The notes below the pieces were generated by a model. That model was not told where the DNA came from. It saw only the letters and a program-made list of their open reading frames with translations, and did no database searches. Positions 50,289 to 60,493 of a stretch of 64,000 nt of DNA are shown piece by piece. The stretch is from NCBI GenBank assembly GCA_009829735.1, contig CM020620.1, positions 22,604,020 through 22,668,019 of the forward strand, read 5' to 3'. Each line of letters begins with the position of its first letter. Position 1 is the stretch's first letter. Source of the DNA: Pyropia yezoensis (Eukaryota > Rhodophyta > Bangiophyceae > Bangiales > Bangiaceae). The position numbers were made by a program, and so were the translations under genes.

Positions 50289-50810
50289 CTTACCGATTGT
50301 ACTGCGCAGCACTGCTTATTGCCTGTCAAACTTTTCTTGCTTTTTTGGGAAATTCTCGAGCAAAAACCTGCATAAAACCTGCATCGACCCCCCCTCAAGG
50401 CATCATAGACACCGCTTTTTTCCCCCGGTTCTTGCTATCTGCCTACAACAGCTCGGGCGATTGGTAGTCGCCACCTCTCTAGGTATGACCGGAAGCGCAC
50501 GGGGCAGGAGAGCACTCTCGTGAAGCGCAAAGAAGCGACCGACCATCGCTACGCTTGGGAGCAATGTTTAAACAAACGCGTTTGAAAACCCGCGCAATCT
50601 CTCGCACTGGTTAAGCAAAAACCTGCGCGACGACAGCTTTCGAGGGTCTGCGCGGAAAAATCTCTCCGCCTTGCTCAACATCTACAACGTGAATTCTGAC
50701 CAATGGAACGCCTCCGTCCAGCAAACAGCAGCGCCACCGCTGTTGCCATTGGTTGACAGAACACCGACAGCGGCCGTCGTGTCGGTCATCCTGGTGGAGA
50801 TTCTTTGGCC

Positions 50811-51200
50811 TCAGCCCATTCCCTCGATCAGAAAAGCAAACTTCTGCTCGAGCCGTTTAGTTTCGTGCTCGAGCAGGGCAAGAATTTGCACAACGAAGCA
50901 AGAGATCTCGCCAAAATCGGGCTTGTATCTTGACAGGGGATAAGCAGTGCTGCGCTGTAGCGACTGCTTGCTTTGACTCCGTCGGAACACTCGGTCGTCA
51001 GCTTGCCATCCCCCCGTATTGCCAACGTTGAAATACTCTTGATTTAAACTCATTTTGTGTACACACTTGCGGTACGGTGCCGTTCGGGCGGAACATGGGC
51101 TGGAACATTGGTGGGCTATTTTCTCGGACGACCCTGTCATATAACCGCGTACGCACTGTACAAATGTGGGTCGCTGACCGTCTGGGTCGACGACCCACAT
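50811..51200 (-). CDS. Possible small coiled-coil ORF at the right end of the Tc1 element
   Basis: A minus-strand frame from ATG 51200 to 50811 (about 129 codons) has balanced composition and ends in an amphipathic helix (ILALLEHETKRLEQKFAFLI). It overlaps the right terminal repeat, which makes a real gene doubtful. No family recognised. Confidence 0.2.
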   Translation of the reverse strand: MWVVDPDGQRPTFVQCVRGYMTGSSEKIAHQCSSPCSARTAPYRKCVHKMSLNQEYFNVGNTGGWQADDRVFRRSQSKQSLQRSTAYPLSRYKPDFGEISCFVVQILALLEHETKRLEQKFAFLIEGMG

Positions 51201-51202
51201 TT
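51162..51202. repeat. Hairpin next to the Tc1 right end
   Basis: AAATGTGGGTCG (51162-51173) pairs with CGACCCACATTT (51191-51202) around a 17-nt loop, starting two bases outside the element. Confidence 0.85.
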
Positions 51203-51312
51203 TACCCACTTTTGGTACCCATGTGGCACTTGCTGATACCCTCTAATGGGGATGAGAAACCGCGCCTGGTGAGAGCGCTTTTCGGCAGTGAGCGTTGCGG
51301 CGGCGGCGGCGG

Positions 51313-52329
51313 CACGCCTAGTTAAGAGGGCCCTTTTTGTGAAGCCTGGGTTTCACGGGCCCCCTCGTCTCCTCATTGGCCGACGAAGATCAATTCGATC
51401 GGTCTGAGGGGCATTTCTGTCACCGCATTGGCTCAAGAGCGAGGTGTCAGGTCTTTTTCTTCCTTTGGGCCACAGGAAGTTGAAGAGTGTACACGTGTTC
51501 ACCTGCACCCGTTGTCGCGGCCGTGTGGGGCAGATGAGAACAGAAAAGAATGGAGAAGAATGCAAAAGAATGCACAGACGATAGTCAACCGTGCCTCACA
51601 GAACGGCTGCCGGAGCGAAACACCACACCTTGGTGAAGTGCCACCCACCCCACCTCATCCCCTCGCACAGCGCCCAAAGGCCTCCACCCTCGCCCGGTGC
51701 ACCCCCCAAACGCTCACTCCCCGTCACACTTGGGGTGGGCTAGGTCAAAAAGGGGTGGGCCCGGCGCAGCGGGCGTCTTTTCGCGTCTCGGGGGGGTTCG
51801 GTCCCCCCATGTCTGCGACTCATCCACCTGTGGCGGAGACACGGTCCTCTGCGTCTTGGAGCGTTTTAGACTCTCAGAGTACGCCCGAGGACGCTTCCCC
51901 GGGGCATCCCAAAGTGAGAATCATCAGAGCAAACAACGATATGCAAACTCACCCTAGCGAAACACTACTCGGCTCCCCCATCATGAAGTGTCTAAAAAAC
52001 AGGAGGGGGGATGTGGAGTGGAGGAGGGGGGAAATCGGACGGAGTGGTGAACGGACGAAATAGGGCGGAGTGGTGGAGGGGGGGAAGGGGTGGAAATGTC
52101 GCTCAACGGGTGGGGTAGACGCACAATGGGGGTACGCACTGAAGCGCAAGATCCGGGTGGCCGCGTCACCGGGGCTGCGCCCGACCGTCCCTCACGGCCT
52201 CTGTGGCGTGGGGTGAAAATTGGGGTCATGAAAAAACCCCAATTTTCTTCTCAGCCACTCACAGGGCTGCACGTTTCTTTGAAAAGGCTAGTGTAAAGAA
52301 ACCCAGGCTGCACTCCTTAACTAGGCGTG
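51313..52329. mobile_element. Possible 1.0-kb MITE
   Basis: CACGCCTAGTTAAG (51313-51326) and CTTAACTAGGCGTG (52316-52329) form a 14-bp perfect inverted repeat. A second matching block (AGCCTGGGTTTC at about 51343 and its complement near 52300) lies just inside on both sides, so the imperfect terminal repeat extends to about 45 bp. GCGG flanks both sides, but in this GC-rich context that is weak evidence for a target duplication. No transposase is inside. Confidence 0.5.
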
Positions 52330-52942
52330 GCGGGGGGGGGGGGGGTGGGGGGGGGGGGGGGTGGCGGTCGTGGCGGGGCGGGGGCCCTCGGTGGGTGGCG
52401 GCGCGGTGGGTCCATCCCGTAGGTAGGAACGGTACCGCGTCGATGGCGCCGTCGCGGTGGGGAGGGCGGGGAGGAATGGAGGCGGCGGCCACACGTGCGG
52501 GCACGGGGGGCGGCGGGGCGGGGCCGGCGGGCAGCTGGCCGGCGGCAAAAAAAAAGAAAAGAAACCAGGGCGGCGTCGGCGCGCGGCCGCGCCGCCGACC
52601 CCCGTACCCCACCCCCCCACCCCCCCCCCCCAGCTGCCGCGGTGCCACCGCCGCCGCCGCCGCTGCCGCCGCCTCTGCGTGCAGACGGGGCGTGTGGGGG
52701 CGGCGCCGGGGCGCCTCCCCCCCTCTGCGCCCCTCTGGCGCTGCGGGCCACCCCCCCCACCGCCCCCCTGCCGCCCCCCCCTCGTGCGAGCCCCCGCGGC
52801 TGCCCGTCGTCGCGGCGCCGGTGGGGCCTCTGACAGGCAGGGGGGGGGGGGGGGGGAAAGGGCGCTGGCGGTGGCCCCTCGGTAGCGCCCCGCCCCCCCC
52901 TCCCGCCCGCGCGCCCGCCACTGGCCGCCGCCGCCGCCGCGT

Positions 52943-52977
<35 letters not shown>

Positions 52978-53118
52978 TGTGGCCACTGCCGCCGCCGCCA
53001 CCGTCGCTGGTGCCGCCGCCGCTGCCGCCGCCGGCGGGGGGGCCTTGCCGCCACCACCGGGGCGGCCCCCATCAGCGTCAGCGTCGACGGCCGCGGCGGT
53101 GCCGCCGCCGCTGCGTCT

Positions 53119-53152
<34 letters not shown>

Positions 53153-53300
53153 CGGCACGATGGTTTCCGCCGACGCTGGCGGTTGTGGCGGGGAGGGGGG
53201 ATGGAAGGGCGGCACGGGTACGGTGGCGGCCTTGGATAGAACAATGGGGGGGGGGGGGGGGGGAAGCGGCGGACCAGTGGCGACGATGATGGCAGTTTAT

Positions 53301-53332
<32 letters not shown>

Positions 53333-53504
53333 TGGGGGGTGAGGGGGGGGCGACTCCATGTCTGCCGTCCGAGTGGGCGGTTGCGGGGCGGGATGGGCGG
53401 AGGCTGTGGCGGTCGTCGCTGCGGTTGTGGGCAGGGGGTGACGGGACGTAGGTGCATTTCCCAGCAGAGACAAGGGAGGGAGGGGCGGTTCGTACTTGTC
53501 TGGT

Positions 53505-53598
<94 letters not shown>

Positions 53599-55060
53599 GG
53601 GTGGAGGTGGGAGGAGCAGGGCGGTGGGCGGCAGCGGCAGGAGGGGGCCGTGGGCGGTGGGCGGCAGCGGCGGCGGGCGGGCGGCTTTGTGACGCGGGCA
53701 GGAGGTGGGCTGGCTTGGAGGGGATGCGCTTTGGCCGGCGCGTCCCTCTGGGAAGACACGAGGGGGGTGACCGCCGCACGGGGGTGGTGGCGGTGGGGGG
53801 TGGGGCGTGGGGCGTCTGTCTCCCCGGCGGGGGTGGCGGTGGCTGTGGAATGTCGGGGGGGGCGGGGGGGGGGGTTGGCGGCCAGTGGCCGCGGTCGAGG
53901 TGGGGGGGGACCCGTGGCGACAGCGGCCGGTCGGTCTGGTGACCGATGCGCCCGCAGCAACGAAAACGGTAGCGGTGACGCGGGTGTGTGGCTCTGCGTG
54001 CGCTGCGTGCGGGGGCTCCTCCGTCAGCCGCGGCGGCGGCGGTGGTGGCCAAGGCGCTGCCGGGTCGGGGCGCCCGTTGCTGGTGGCCGTTGGAGGTGGG
54101 CGCAGGGACAGCCAGCGGGGGGGGGCCAGGATGAGTCGGTGCACTCGCTTGCGGATGGGGGCTGCGTGACAGTCGCACAAGCGCCCACTTCAACAACACA
54201 GCCAACCACCGTCGAATGGCCGCGCGGGACGGGGGGGGGGGGGGGGGGGGAAGGGCCTCTAGGAAAAAGACCCTCCCCGCCACTGCCGCGGGAGCCACCG
54301 GTGCGACCGCCACCAGCGCAGCGGTTGCACCACCACCGCCGCCGGGGGGTTCCCCCCCGCGTCGTGTGGGTAGGTGTGTACAGTACACGTGCGGTGGCCA
54401 CGGCGACGGGGCGCGAGGCTGGCAGGGGAGGTGGGCGCCGCCACCCCCCCCCCCCCCCCCCCCGCGCCCCGCGAGGTGGCCAACAGCCCCCTGGTGTCGC
54501 GAAGGACCGTAGGCGCCCGGGGCGGTGGCGCGCGGTGGGCAGGGGTCGGCTCGTCCATGATGGCGGCAGCGGGCGGTGGGTGGGTGGTGGCCGGATGGGC
54601 GGGTGGGACCCCACCGGCGGCCGCACCGCCGCCGCCGCCGCCGTCGCCGCCGCCGCCGCCGCCGCCGCCACTGAGGCGAGGCGGGGCGGGTGGGGGTCGC
54701 GGTGTGGGGACCCCGCCGGGCAACGCTGGCAGTGGCCGCGGGGGCGACCACCGTCGGCTCTCCCTGTGTGGTGGGCACCCCGCCAGGCAGCACTGGCGGT
54801 GGCCGCGGGGGCGACCGCCGCCGGCTGTGCCTGCGTGGCGGCGCCCCGCGGCGGTGGGGGCGGCGGGCGTCAGAGAGTACACTACACTCGACGTGGGTGG
54901 GGGATTGAAATGTCCCGCCGCCCGTGCCTCGTGCACCACCCACAGACACCGCCCGTCTTGCGGCGCACCCCCGCGCCCCTCCCGCGGCGATCCGCTGCGA
55001 CAACCACCCGGCCCACCGCCATACCAACCCGCCGACTGCATCCTCCGGCCGCCCCCACCA
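52330..55060. repeat. G-run, GGC microsatellite and GC-rich low-complexity region
   Basis: Includes a perfect (GGC)30 at 53507-53596, G-runs of about 34 (53119-53152) and 29 (53304-53332) bases, further G-runs near 52330-52362, 52840-52856, 53247-53263 and 54230-54250, and a C-run near 54445-54463. At about 54700-54850 a ~68-bp unit (ACCCCGCC...GTGGCCGCGGGGGCGACC) repeats twice. Long open frames on both strands are composition artefacts. The 3' end of the beta-lactamase-like gene may extend into the right edge. Confidence 0.8.
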
Positions 55061-55706
55061 CCCTACCTCCCCCGCTGCGTCCACCCGCCGGCAGCGGAGG
55101 GAAAAGGGGAGACCCCCCCCGCTGACCCACATGGCCGGCTTGCCCCACCCCCCCGCCCCCGCCCCCCCCCCGCCTTTTGCCTCCACCCCCGCAACGGGGG
55201 GCAGTCCCATAAAGCGGACGCGCAGGCCCTCGGAGCGGATGTCAAACGCGCGGGCAGTCGCGTCGATGGGGAAGAGGCGGCGCCTGGCGCCAAAGGCGGC
55301 CACCCACAGCTGTTTGGCGCGGACGCCGCCGAGGCGCGCCACCGACACCACCGCGTCTTGGCCCATGAGCCGGTGCGTGCCGGCCACGGCGTCAAGCGCG
55401 CCGGGGGGGAGCCCCACCGGCGGGGGGGGGCACGTCCATGGCGGCGTCGCCGCCGCGACCCGACCCCCCGCTGGTGGCCTTGAAGACGGCAACGCCCAGG
55501 TCATCCACCACCTCCTCCTCTGATGCCGACGCTAGGACCGTGACGGCCACCCCCGCAGGGGCGTCGAGGAAGACAAAGGACGCCGACCCCGCAACGCAGC
55601 CATATTGGCCGTGGACGGTGCCGCCGTACCATGGACATCCACCCCAGCGCCTGGCGGCCGTGGCCGCCGGCCATCGTGATGGGCCGGCCGTGGCCGACAT
55701 GGTCTG

Positions 55707-57081
55707 CCCTACGGGAAATTTTGGGCGGGTTATCCCGGTAAAGGCTGGTTATCCTGGCCCTGGATCGGCTGGACTTTGATAGGCTGACATTGCTCCTCAG
55801 CGATCGACATGACTGGATATCCAGCCCGATCTGCCTGGATATCCAGGCATCGGTGTCTCGAGAGGCGGACTGTCAATGCCCGGGAGCTGTCACGCGATCC
55901 AATGGTGTTTGAGTTTGAAACAAATTTGTTTATAAGTTGCACTCAAGACTGCCAAATAGATCGCCCGCCGGTCGGGGAATGCCAAGACAGATCCGTGCGC
56001 TCGTCCTGTGCGAAGACGTCCATCACCAACAGTACAGAAGAAAACGGGGGGAAACAACACATGGTCACGTCAAAAACGGCAAAGCGGAGGGGAAGAACAA
56101 ACCGATGTAGAGTTGGAGCGAGGGGAAACGACACATGATCATGTGATCAACGGCAAAACACGGGGGAAGAAAAAATCAATGTCGAGATGGCGCGCGGCAA
56201 AACGAACACATGGTCACGTCATCAACGGCAATGCCGGGGAGAAGTGCAAACCACTGTCACGCGGTAAACCATCACTCAGTAAAAGGAGGCAAGTAAATGA
56301 GGTCACAAACAACAGTACCGACGCAAGATCCATCCGTCAGAGTGTGCGCTTGACTCATCACAGCCCTCGAGACAAACGAAGCCAACGGGAAGTGGAAGGG
56401 GGCAGGCGGAGAAAGAGAAGGGTGAGCGCGAAGAAGAGAAGTGGGGAAAAGCGTGAGGGCGGGGATGGGGAGTGATCCGCAGGAAGGAGAGAGGATGGGT
56501 GGGAGGGAGACGGCGATTGTGCATGGCCGACGAGCGGGAAAAAATAGGAACATACCATGGGGCGGATCGCAAGCAGTGTGAGACATAGCGAAATGGTGAT
56601 GCCACTATCATCATGTACGTGTCGGAGATCGTGTTCGAGGCGGAGGCGACGAAGGATGCAGATGCGCGACGACCTGCGCCTGAAGACAGGTTCGGCGTAC
56701 GTCCCCCCTCCAGCACGAGCTGTATTTAAGTACCCCCCAGCACCGACACAGACGTACAGCCCAGCCACCGCTCGGTGCCGTGCAAGTTGATCAAGTGCCT
56801 CACTACTCTCACTCGTGTGCCTGGTGTCACTCTCCACGTGAGGCTCTGTGACCAGATCAGCATGGCAGCCACTAAAAGAAGAGTGCAAGCCCGCTGTCCT
56901 GGAGAACCAGCCATGTGCCGCGTGACCGATTTCTTGGACCCGTCGGATAAAGCCGGGTTGATCCTGAAGAGCACGCCATTGGACAGTTCGGTGAAGCTCC
57001 ATCGAACTGCCTGGATAACGAGGGAATAGACGGGTTATCCAGGTGTGTGCCTGGTTATCCTGCCCGAAATTTCCCGTAGGG
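55707..57081. mobile_element. Non-autonomous DNA transposon inserted in the beta-lactamase-like gene
   Basis: 1,375 bp. The left end CCCTACGGGAAATTTTGGGC and the right end, on the other strand, CCCTACGGGAAATTTCGGGC are inverted repeats, flanked by a 3-bp duplication CTG (55704-55706 and 57082-57084). GGTTATCC-like motifs repeat just inside both ends, together with palindromes CTGGATATCCAG (55813-55824) and GCCTGGATATCCAGGC (55833-55848). No transposase is encoded. A 3-bp duplication occurs in PIF/Harbinger (normally TWA) and CACTA elements; the ends fit neither consensus well, so the superfamily is open. GC content is far lower than in the host gene. Confidence 0.85.
56056..56285. repeat. Three ~76-bp tandem repeats inside the transposon
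   Basis: ACACATGGTCACGTCAAAAACGG-like blocks start at about 56056, 56131 and 56209 (periods of about 75 and 78), each followed by a GGGGAAGAA-like purine block. Confidence 0.75.
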
Positions 57082-58344
57082 CTGGGTGGGCAGCGTCACG
57101 CACACCGCCGTCGCCAGCGCGGCCGCACCGGTCGGGGTGGCGCCGCCGTGGGGCAGCCCCGTCGCCGCTGCGTCGGCCGTGGCCGACGCCGCACCCCCCC
57201 CCCCCCGCCGCCGCCGCGGAGGCAGCTGCTAGTGGCCGCCCGTCCGCTGCGGCGGCGAGGCAAAACGCCCCAAACGCCCCCATATCCGCCGCCGACGCGC
57301 GTGCGCCGGCGGCGGCGGCGGTGACGTCGGTAAAGCCCGACGGCGGCACCGCCCCCCCGTCGTCGTGCGGGGTCGCCACCTCCCCGCCCCCCCCCGCCGC
57401 GTCTGGGGCGCCGCCGCCGTCACCCGATCCCCCCGCGTCGGCAATGGCCGCCGAGGCCATCCCCGCGGGCAGGAACACCCACTCCCGGATGGCGGCCACA
57501 AAGAACGGGGCGCCGACGGCGCGGGCGACAACGTAGCCGAGGAGGCCCGCCCCAAAGTTGGAATACGCCCACCGGGTGCCGGGGGGGGTGCGGAACGACA
57601 CCCCGCGCAGGCCGGCGGTCCAGGTGGCCACGGGGATGGCGTGCGGCTGGGCGACAGGGGGGGGGGGCGCCGCCGGGTGGCGCCGCCGCCGCCGCCGCCG
57701 CCGCTGGCACTCTCCCGCCAGGCGGTTCGCGGGGGGAGGCCCGCGGTGTGGGTGGCCAGCTGCTGGAGCGTCACGCGGGGCCAGTGGGGCGGCGGCAGCG
57801 GCAGGGCCGCGGCGGGGAGGAGGTGCGTGACGGGCGTGTGCAGGCGCACCCGGCCGGCAGCGACCGCGCGTGCCAGCAGCAGCGACGCAAAGGCCTTGGT
57901 GACGGACCCGAGCTCGTAGCGGGTGTCATCCGTGGGGCTCCCCACCCCCGCGTGGTATGTGGTGATGGTGGTCGTCGGAGGCCCTTCCCCCTGCCCGCCG
58001 CCGCTCGCGGCGCGAACGACCACCACCACCGACATGGCGGGGAGGATGGGGGGCTCCACGCCACGGGGGGCCACCAGCCGGGCGGTGAGGGAAGCCACGT
58101 AGGCCGCGTCGGGGGCGGCCGGCGGCTTGCGAGGCGGCGACGGCGGCGGTCGCGACGGCGGCGGGCGAAGGCCCCATCGGAGGGACACCCTGGCCGCCGT
58201 GGCCGGGACGGCGGCGGCGGCTGCCGCCATCTTGTCGGCCACGATGTAGGCCCCCACGGGGAGGGTGCGGCCGCTGCGGGCGGCTGCGACGGCAAATGCC
58301 CCTACCCCCGCCGCCACTGCCATCCAGACTGCCATGAGGGCCAT

Positions 58345-58480
58345 TGGAGGGGGAAGCCCCTTCCGGGGACAGGGGCCGACGCGTACAGGCGCGCGGCAAC
58401 TACAGAACTGCGGGCTGAACAAGGGGTGCGGGGCCGTCAAGTAGGGCGGAGAGCGGGGGGAACGGGAGGGCAATATCGCC
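58345..58480. promoter_or_regulatory. Shared divergent promoter region
   Basis: Only 136 bp separate the ATG of the beta-lactamase-like gene (58344, minus) from the ATG of the RECQ-like gene (58481, plus). Both genes must start transcription within or near it. No TATA box visible. Confidence 0.4.
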
Positions 58481-59419
58481 ATGCCCACTGGCCGACCTGC
58501 CAGTGACGATGACGTTGTTTGCAGTGACGGTGAGGGTGGCGAGGAGGGGCCCGACGCGGCCGCCCTCGACGCCCTCGACGCCCTTGAAGTGGCCGACGCG
58601 GCGGACGCCGGCGACAGCGCAGACCACGCTGCGAACAATGGGAGGGGACAGCCGGCCCGCGGGGGCGTCGCGACCGGCGGGGCGGCTGGCCGCCCCACCG
58701 CAGACCCACAGCTGACCGCCATTGAGGCGGAGCTGGACCCCGCCCGCGAGCAGATAGCAGACCTCGAGGCCGGCCTCGCCGCCGCCCGCACCGCCGTCCG
58801 CTCCGCGCTGTCCCGCCACGAGGCGAGGCCGGTGCACCTCCAGCAGGTGGCCGACGCGGCCACACCGACTGGTCCTCCGCGTCGGCCTTCCCGTGGCCCG
58901 CGTCGGTGTGGCGGATGCTGCGGAACACGTTTGGGCTGACCACCTTTCGGGACCTTCAGCTGGACGCCATCAACGCCGCGTCAGGGCGGGACGTTCGGTA
59001 CCAGTCGGTAACGGGGAGTGGCATGAGCCTCCTCTTCCAGCTCCTCGCCGTCGTCCAGGGGGGGGTGACACTCGTCGTGTCCCCGCTTCTGGCGCTGATG
59101 AAGGACCAGGTGCGGGCGCTGGCGGAGAATGGCATCACCGGCGCGGCTAGGGGCGGGGGAGCACCGGCGCGGCTAGGGGCGGGGGAGCACCGGCGCGGCT
59201 AGGGGCGGGGGAGCACCGGCGGGGGGGGGGGCGGGGCACCGCGGCGGCGGCAGCAACAGAACGGTGGCGGCCACGGCGGTGGTGCCGCCGCCCCCGCCGC
59301 GACGGTACTGTACACCACCCCCGAGACGCTGACCATGAATAAGCTGGCAACGTGGCCGTGGGGGGGCACCCCCGTCGGCGGCGGCGGCGCCAGGGGGACG
59401 TGTCAGTGGTGCAAGTAGT
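58481..59419 (+). pseudogene. RECQ1-like DNA helicase, 5' part, frame-broken and truncated
   Basis: From ATG 58481: an acidic N-terminus and a coiled coil (AIEAELDPAREQIADLEAGL), as in animal RECQ1. A -1 frame change near 58860 leads to the helicase start (FPWPASVWRMLRNTFGLTTF, then RDLQLDAINAASGRD), Walker A (VTGSGMS at about 59014-59034) and motif Ia (TLVVSPLLALMKDQVRALAENGI). A 26-bp tandem repeat (59136-59213) then adds stops. In the original frame a further RecQ-like piece, VLYTTPETLTMNKL (59305-59346), follows. The DEAH box and everything after are missing. The Walker A lysine is replaced by Met, which should abolish ATP hydrolysis. An ordered set of RecQ motifs makes the family call firm; the gene as read cannot give a working helicase. 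Confidence 0.75.
59136..59213. repeat. Three 26-bp tandem repeats in the RECQ-like gene
   Basis: Units starting CACCGGCGCGGCTAGGGGCG at 59136, 59162 and 59188, with a partial fourth at 59214. The array is 78 bp, a multiple of three, but successive units are read in different frames, and the TAG of the third unit terminates the frame. Confidence 0.9.
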
Positions 59420-60493
59420 GCCGCTGCCACGCCCGCGCGCCGGCCGTTGCCCGTCAGCCCGCGGGGCGCGGCGGTGCCCAGCCCGGCCGTCGCCCCCGGG
59501 GCGGGGCGCCCCCCTCCTCCCGCCACCCCCACCGCCTGCCGACGCTGCTACCGCCACCACCGCCACTGCGACCCCCCCCACCCCCTTCCCCCCCCTCCTT
59601 CCTCCCACCGCCGTCGCCGTCACCGCCGCTGCACCTGCGGCCGCCGCCGACGCTGCCACCGACGCCGTTGCTGCCGCGCGCCCCGCCGCCCGGACGCAGT
59701 GCCGCCCACGGCAGCGGCCTCGACGGCCGCGACGGCGGCGGCGGCGGCGGCGGTGGCCGGCAGGCGCCCGCCGCCGCCTATGCGCGGCTGCTCTCGCGCC
59801 ACGGCGGCGGCGGCGGCGGCGGTGGCCGGCAGGCGCCCGCCGCCGCCTATGCGCGGCTGCTCTCGCTCCACCGCCGCCCCCGCTGGTGGTGGCGGTGGCC
59901 GGGGTGGGTGCCGCGGCGGCCAGTGTCGACCCCCCGGTCACACCACCCGAGCCGCGGCGCGCATCGCGACGTCCAATCTCTGCTTGAGGAGTTTTTTTTT
60001 TCCTTGACCTTTCTATTTTTTTTCTTGCCCGACTCAGGATGGGCCTGTCCATCGGCAGCACCCCCCCCAGTGTCTCAGATTGACACGGTCCCACCCGCCC
60101 CACCGATGGATGCCGTGCGCTCTCCCAAGAAGGGTTGCCGACCACTGATCCGTGGGAAGTTCTGGCAACCGCCCGTCCTCCAGAGTCTTACTCTTCCACC
60201 AAGACGCAACGGCCCCCCGAGCTGGAGCTGACTCACCCTGCCGCCACTGCCGCCCCCCTGGCGCCGACGCCGCAGCCGCCAACGCCGCAGCCGCCAACGC
60301 TGCAGCCGCCAACGCCGCAGCCGCGAACGCTGCGGCCGTCAGCGGCGCAGCCGCCAGCGCCGGCCGCCCCGCACCCCCGCTGTTTGTCGCCGCGGCTGTC
60401 TTCCACGCGCCGCGGGACAGTACCGTACATCGCGGCCCCCCTCCCGCCCCCCGCCCCCCTGCCTTCCTACCCCCCCCCCCCCTGCCGACGACG
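59420..60493. repeat. Low-complexity spacer with two local repeats
   Basis: A 69-bp-offset direct repeat at about 59735-59872 (GGCCGGCAGGCGCCCGCCGCC... at 59755 and 59824). A 15-bp repeat, CGCAGCCGCCAACGC, about six copies, at 60270-60360. A T-rich patch lies at 59990-60025. No confident gene; the FKBP 5' region may begin here. Confidence 0.7.

Larger units (their letters stand above)
48896..51158. mobile_element. Dead Tc1/mariner element flanked by TA, with a nested solo LTR
   Basis: The left end CAGTGCGTATTCGGTTATG (from 48896) and the right end, read on the other strand, CAGTGCGTACGCGGTTATA (from 51158), are inverted repeats. Both begin CAGT and both are flanked by TA (48894-48895 and 51159-51160), the hallmark of Tc1-like insertions. 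The 2,263-bp interior holds a truncated Tc1-like transposase on the plus strand (to 49731) and a 469-bp solo LTR of the E2 family (49820-50288). Without the LTR and one duplication the element would be about 1.79 kb, a normal Tc1 size. Confidence 0.8.
55190..58344 (-). pseudogene. Beta-lactamase-like serine hydrolase, split by a DNA transposon
   Basis: Minus-strand gene of the serine beta-lactamase/LACTB-like family. It starts at ATG 58344 with a likely membrane anchor (MALMAVWMAVAAGVGAFAVA). The nucleophile motif SVTK lies in RYELGSVTKAFASLL (57906-57895), followed by VTLQQLATHTAGLPP. After a frame change in GCG repeats near 57690, the YSN motif appears in RWAYSNFGAGLLGYVV (57564-57556). Coding then runs to 57082, where a transposon interrupts it (55707-57081). 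Beyond it the frame resumes exactly at 55703, with GTVHGQYGCVAGSASFVFLD (third motif) and a C-terminal domain (DAVVSVARLGGVRAKQLWVAAFG, ending near 55200) typical of this family. Another frame change lies at a C-run near 55420. Frame changes at homopolymers could be introns, decay or assembly error; the transposon breaks the gene regardless. Physiological substrate unknown. Confidence 0.75.

Noticed and set aside
52203-55504. Several 370-735-codon Pro/Arg/Gly-rich ORFs on both strands
   Set aside because: They run through G-runs and the GGC microsatellite with no motif; only the part above about 55190 matches the beta-lactamase-like gene.
58481-58939. Separate small coiled-coil gene
   Set aside because: The coiled coil is followed immediately by the RECQ helicase start in the -1 frame, as in RECQ1 proteins, so it is better read as that gene's N-terminus.
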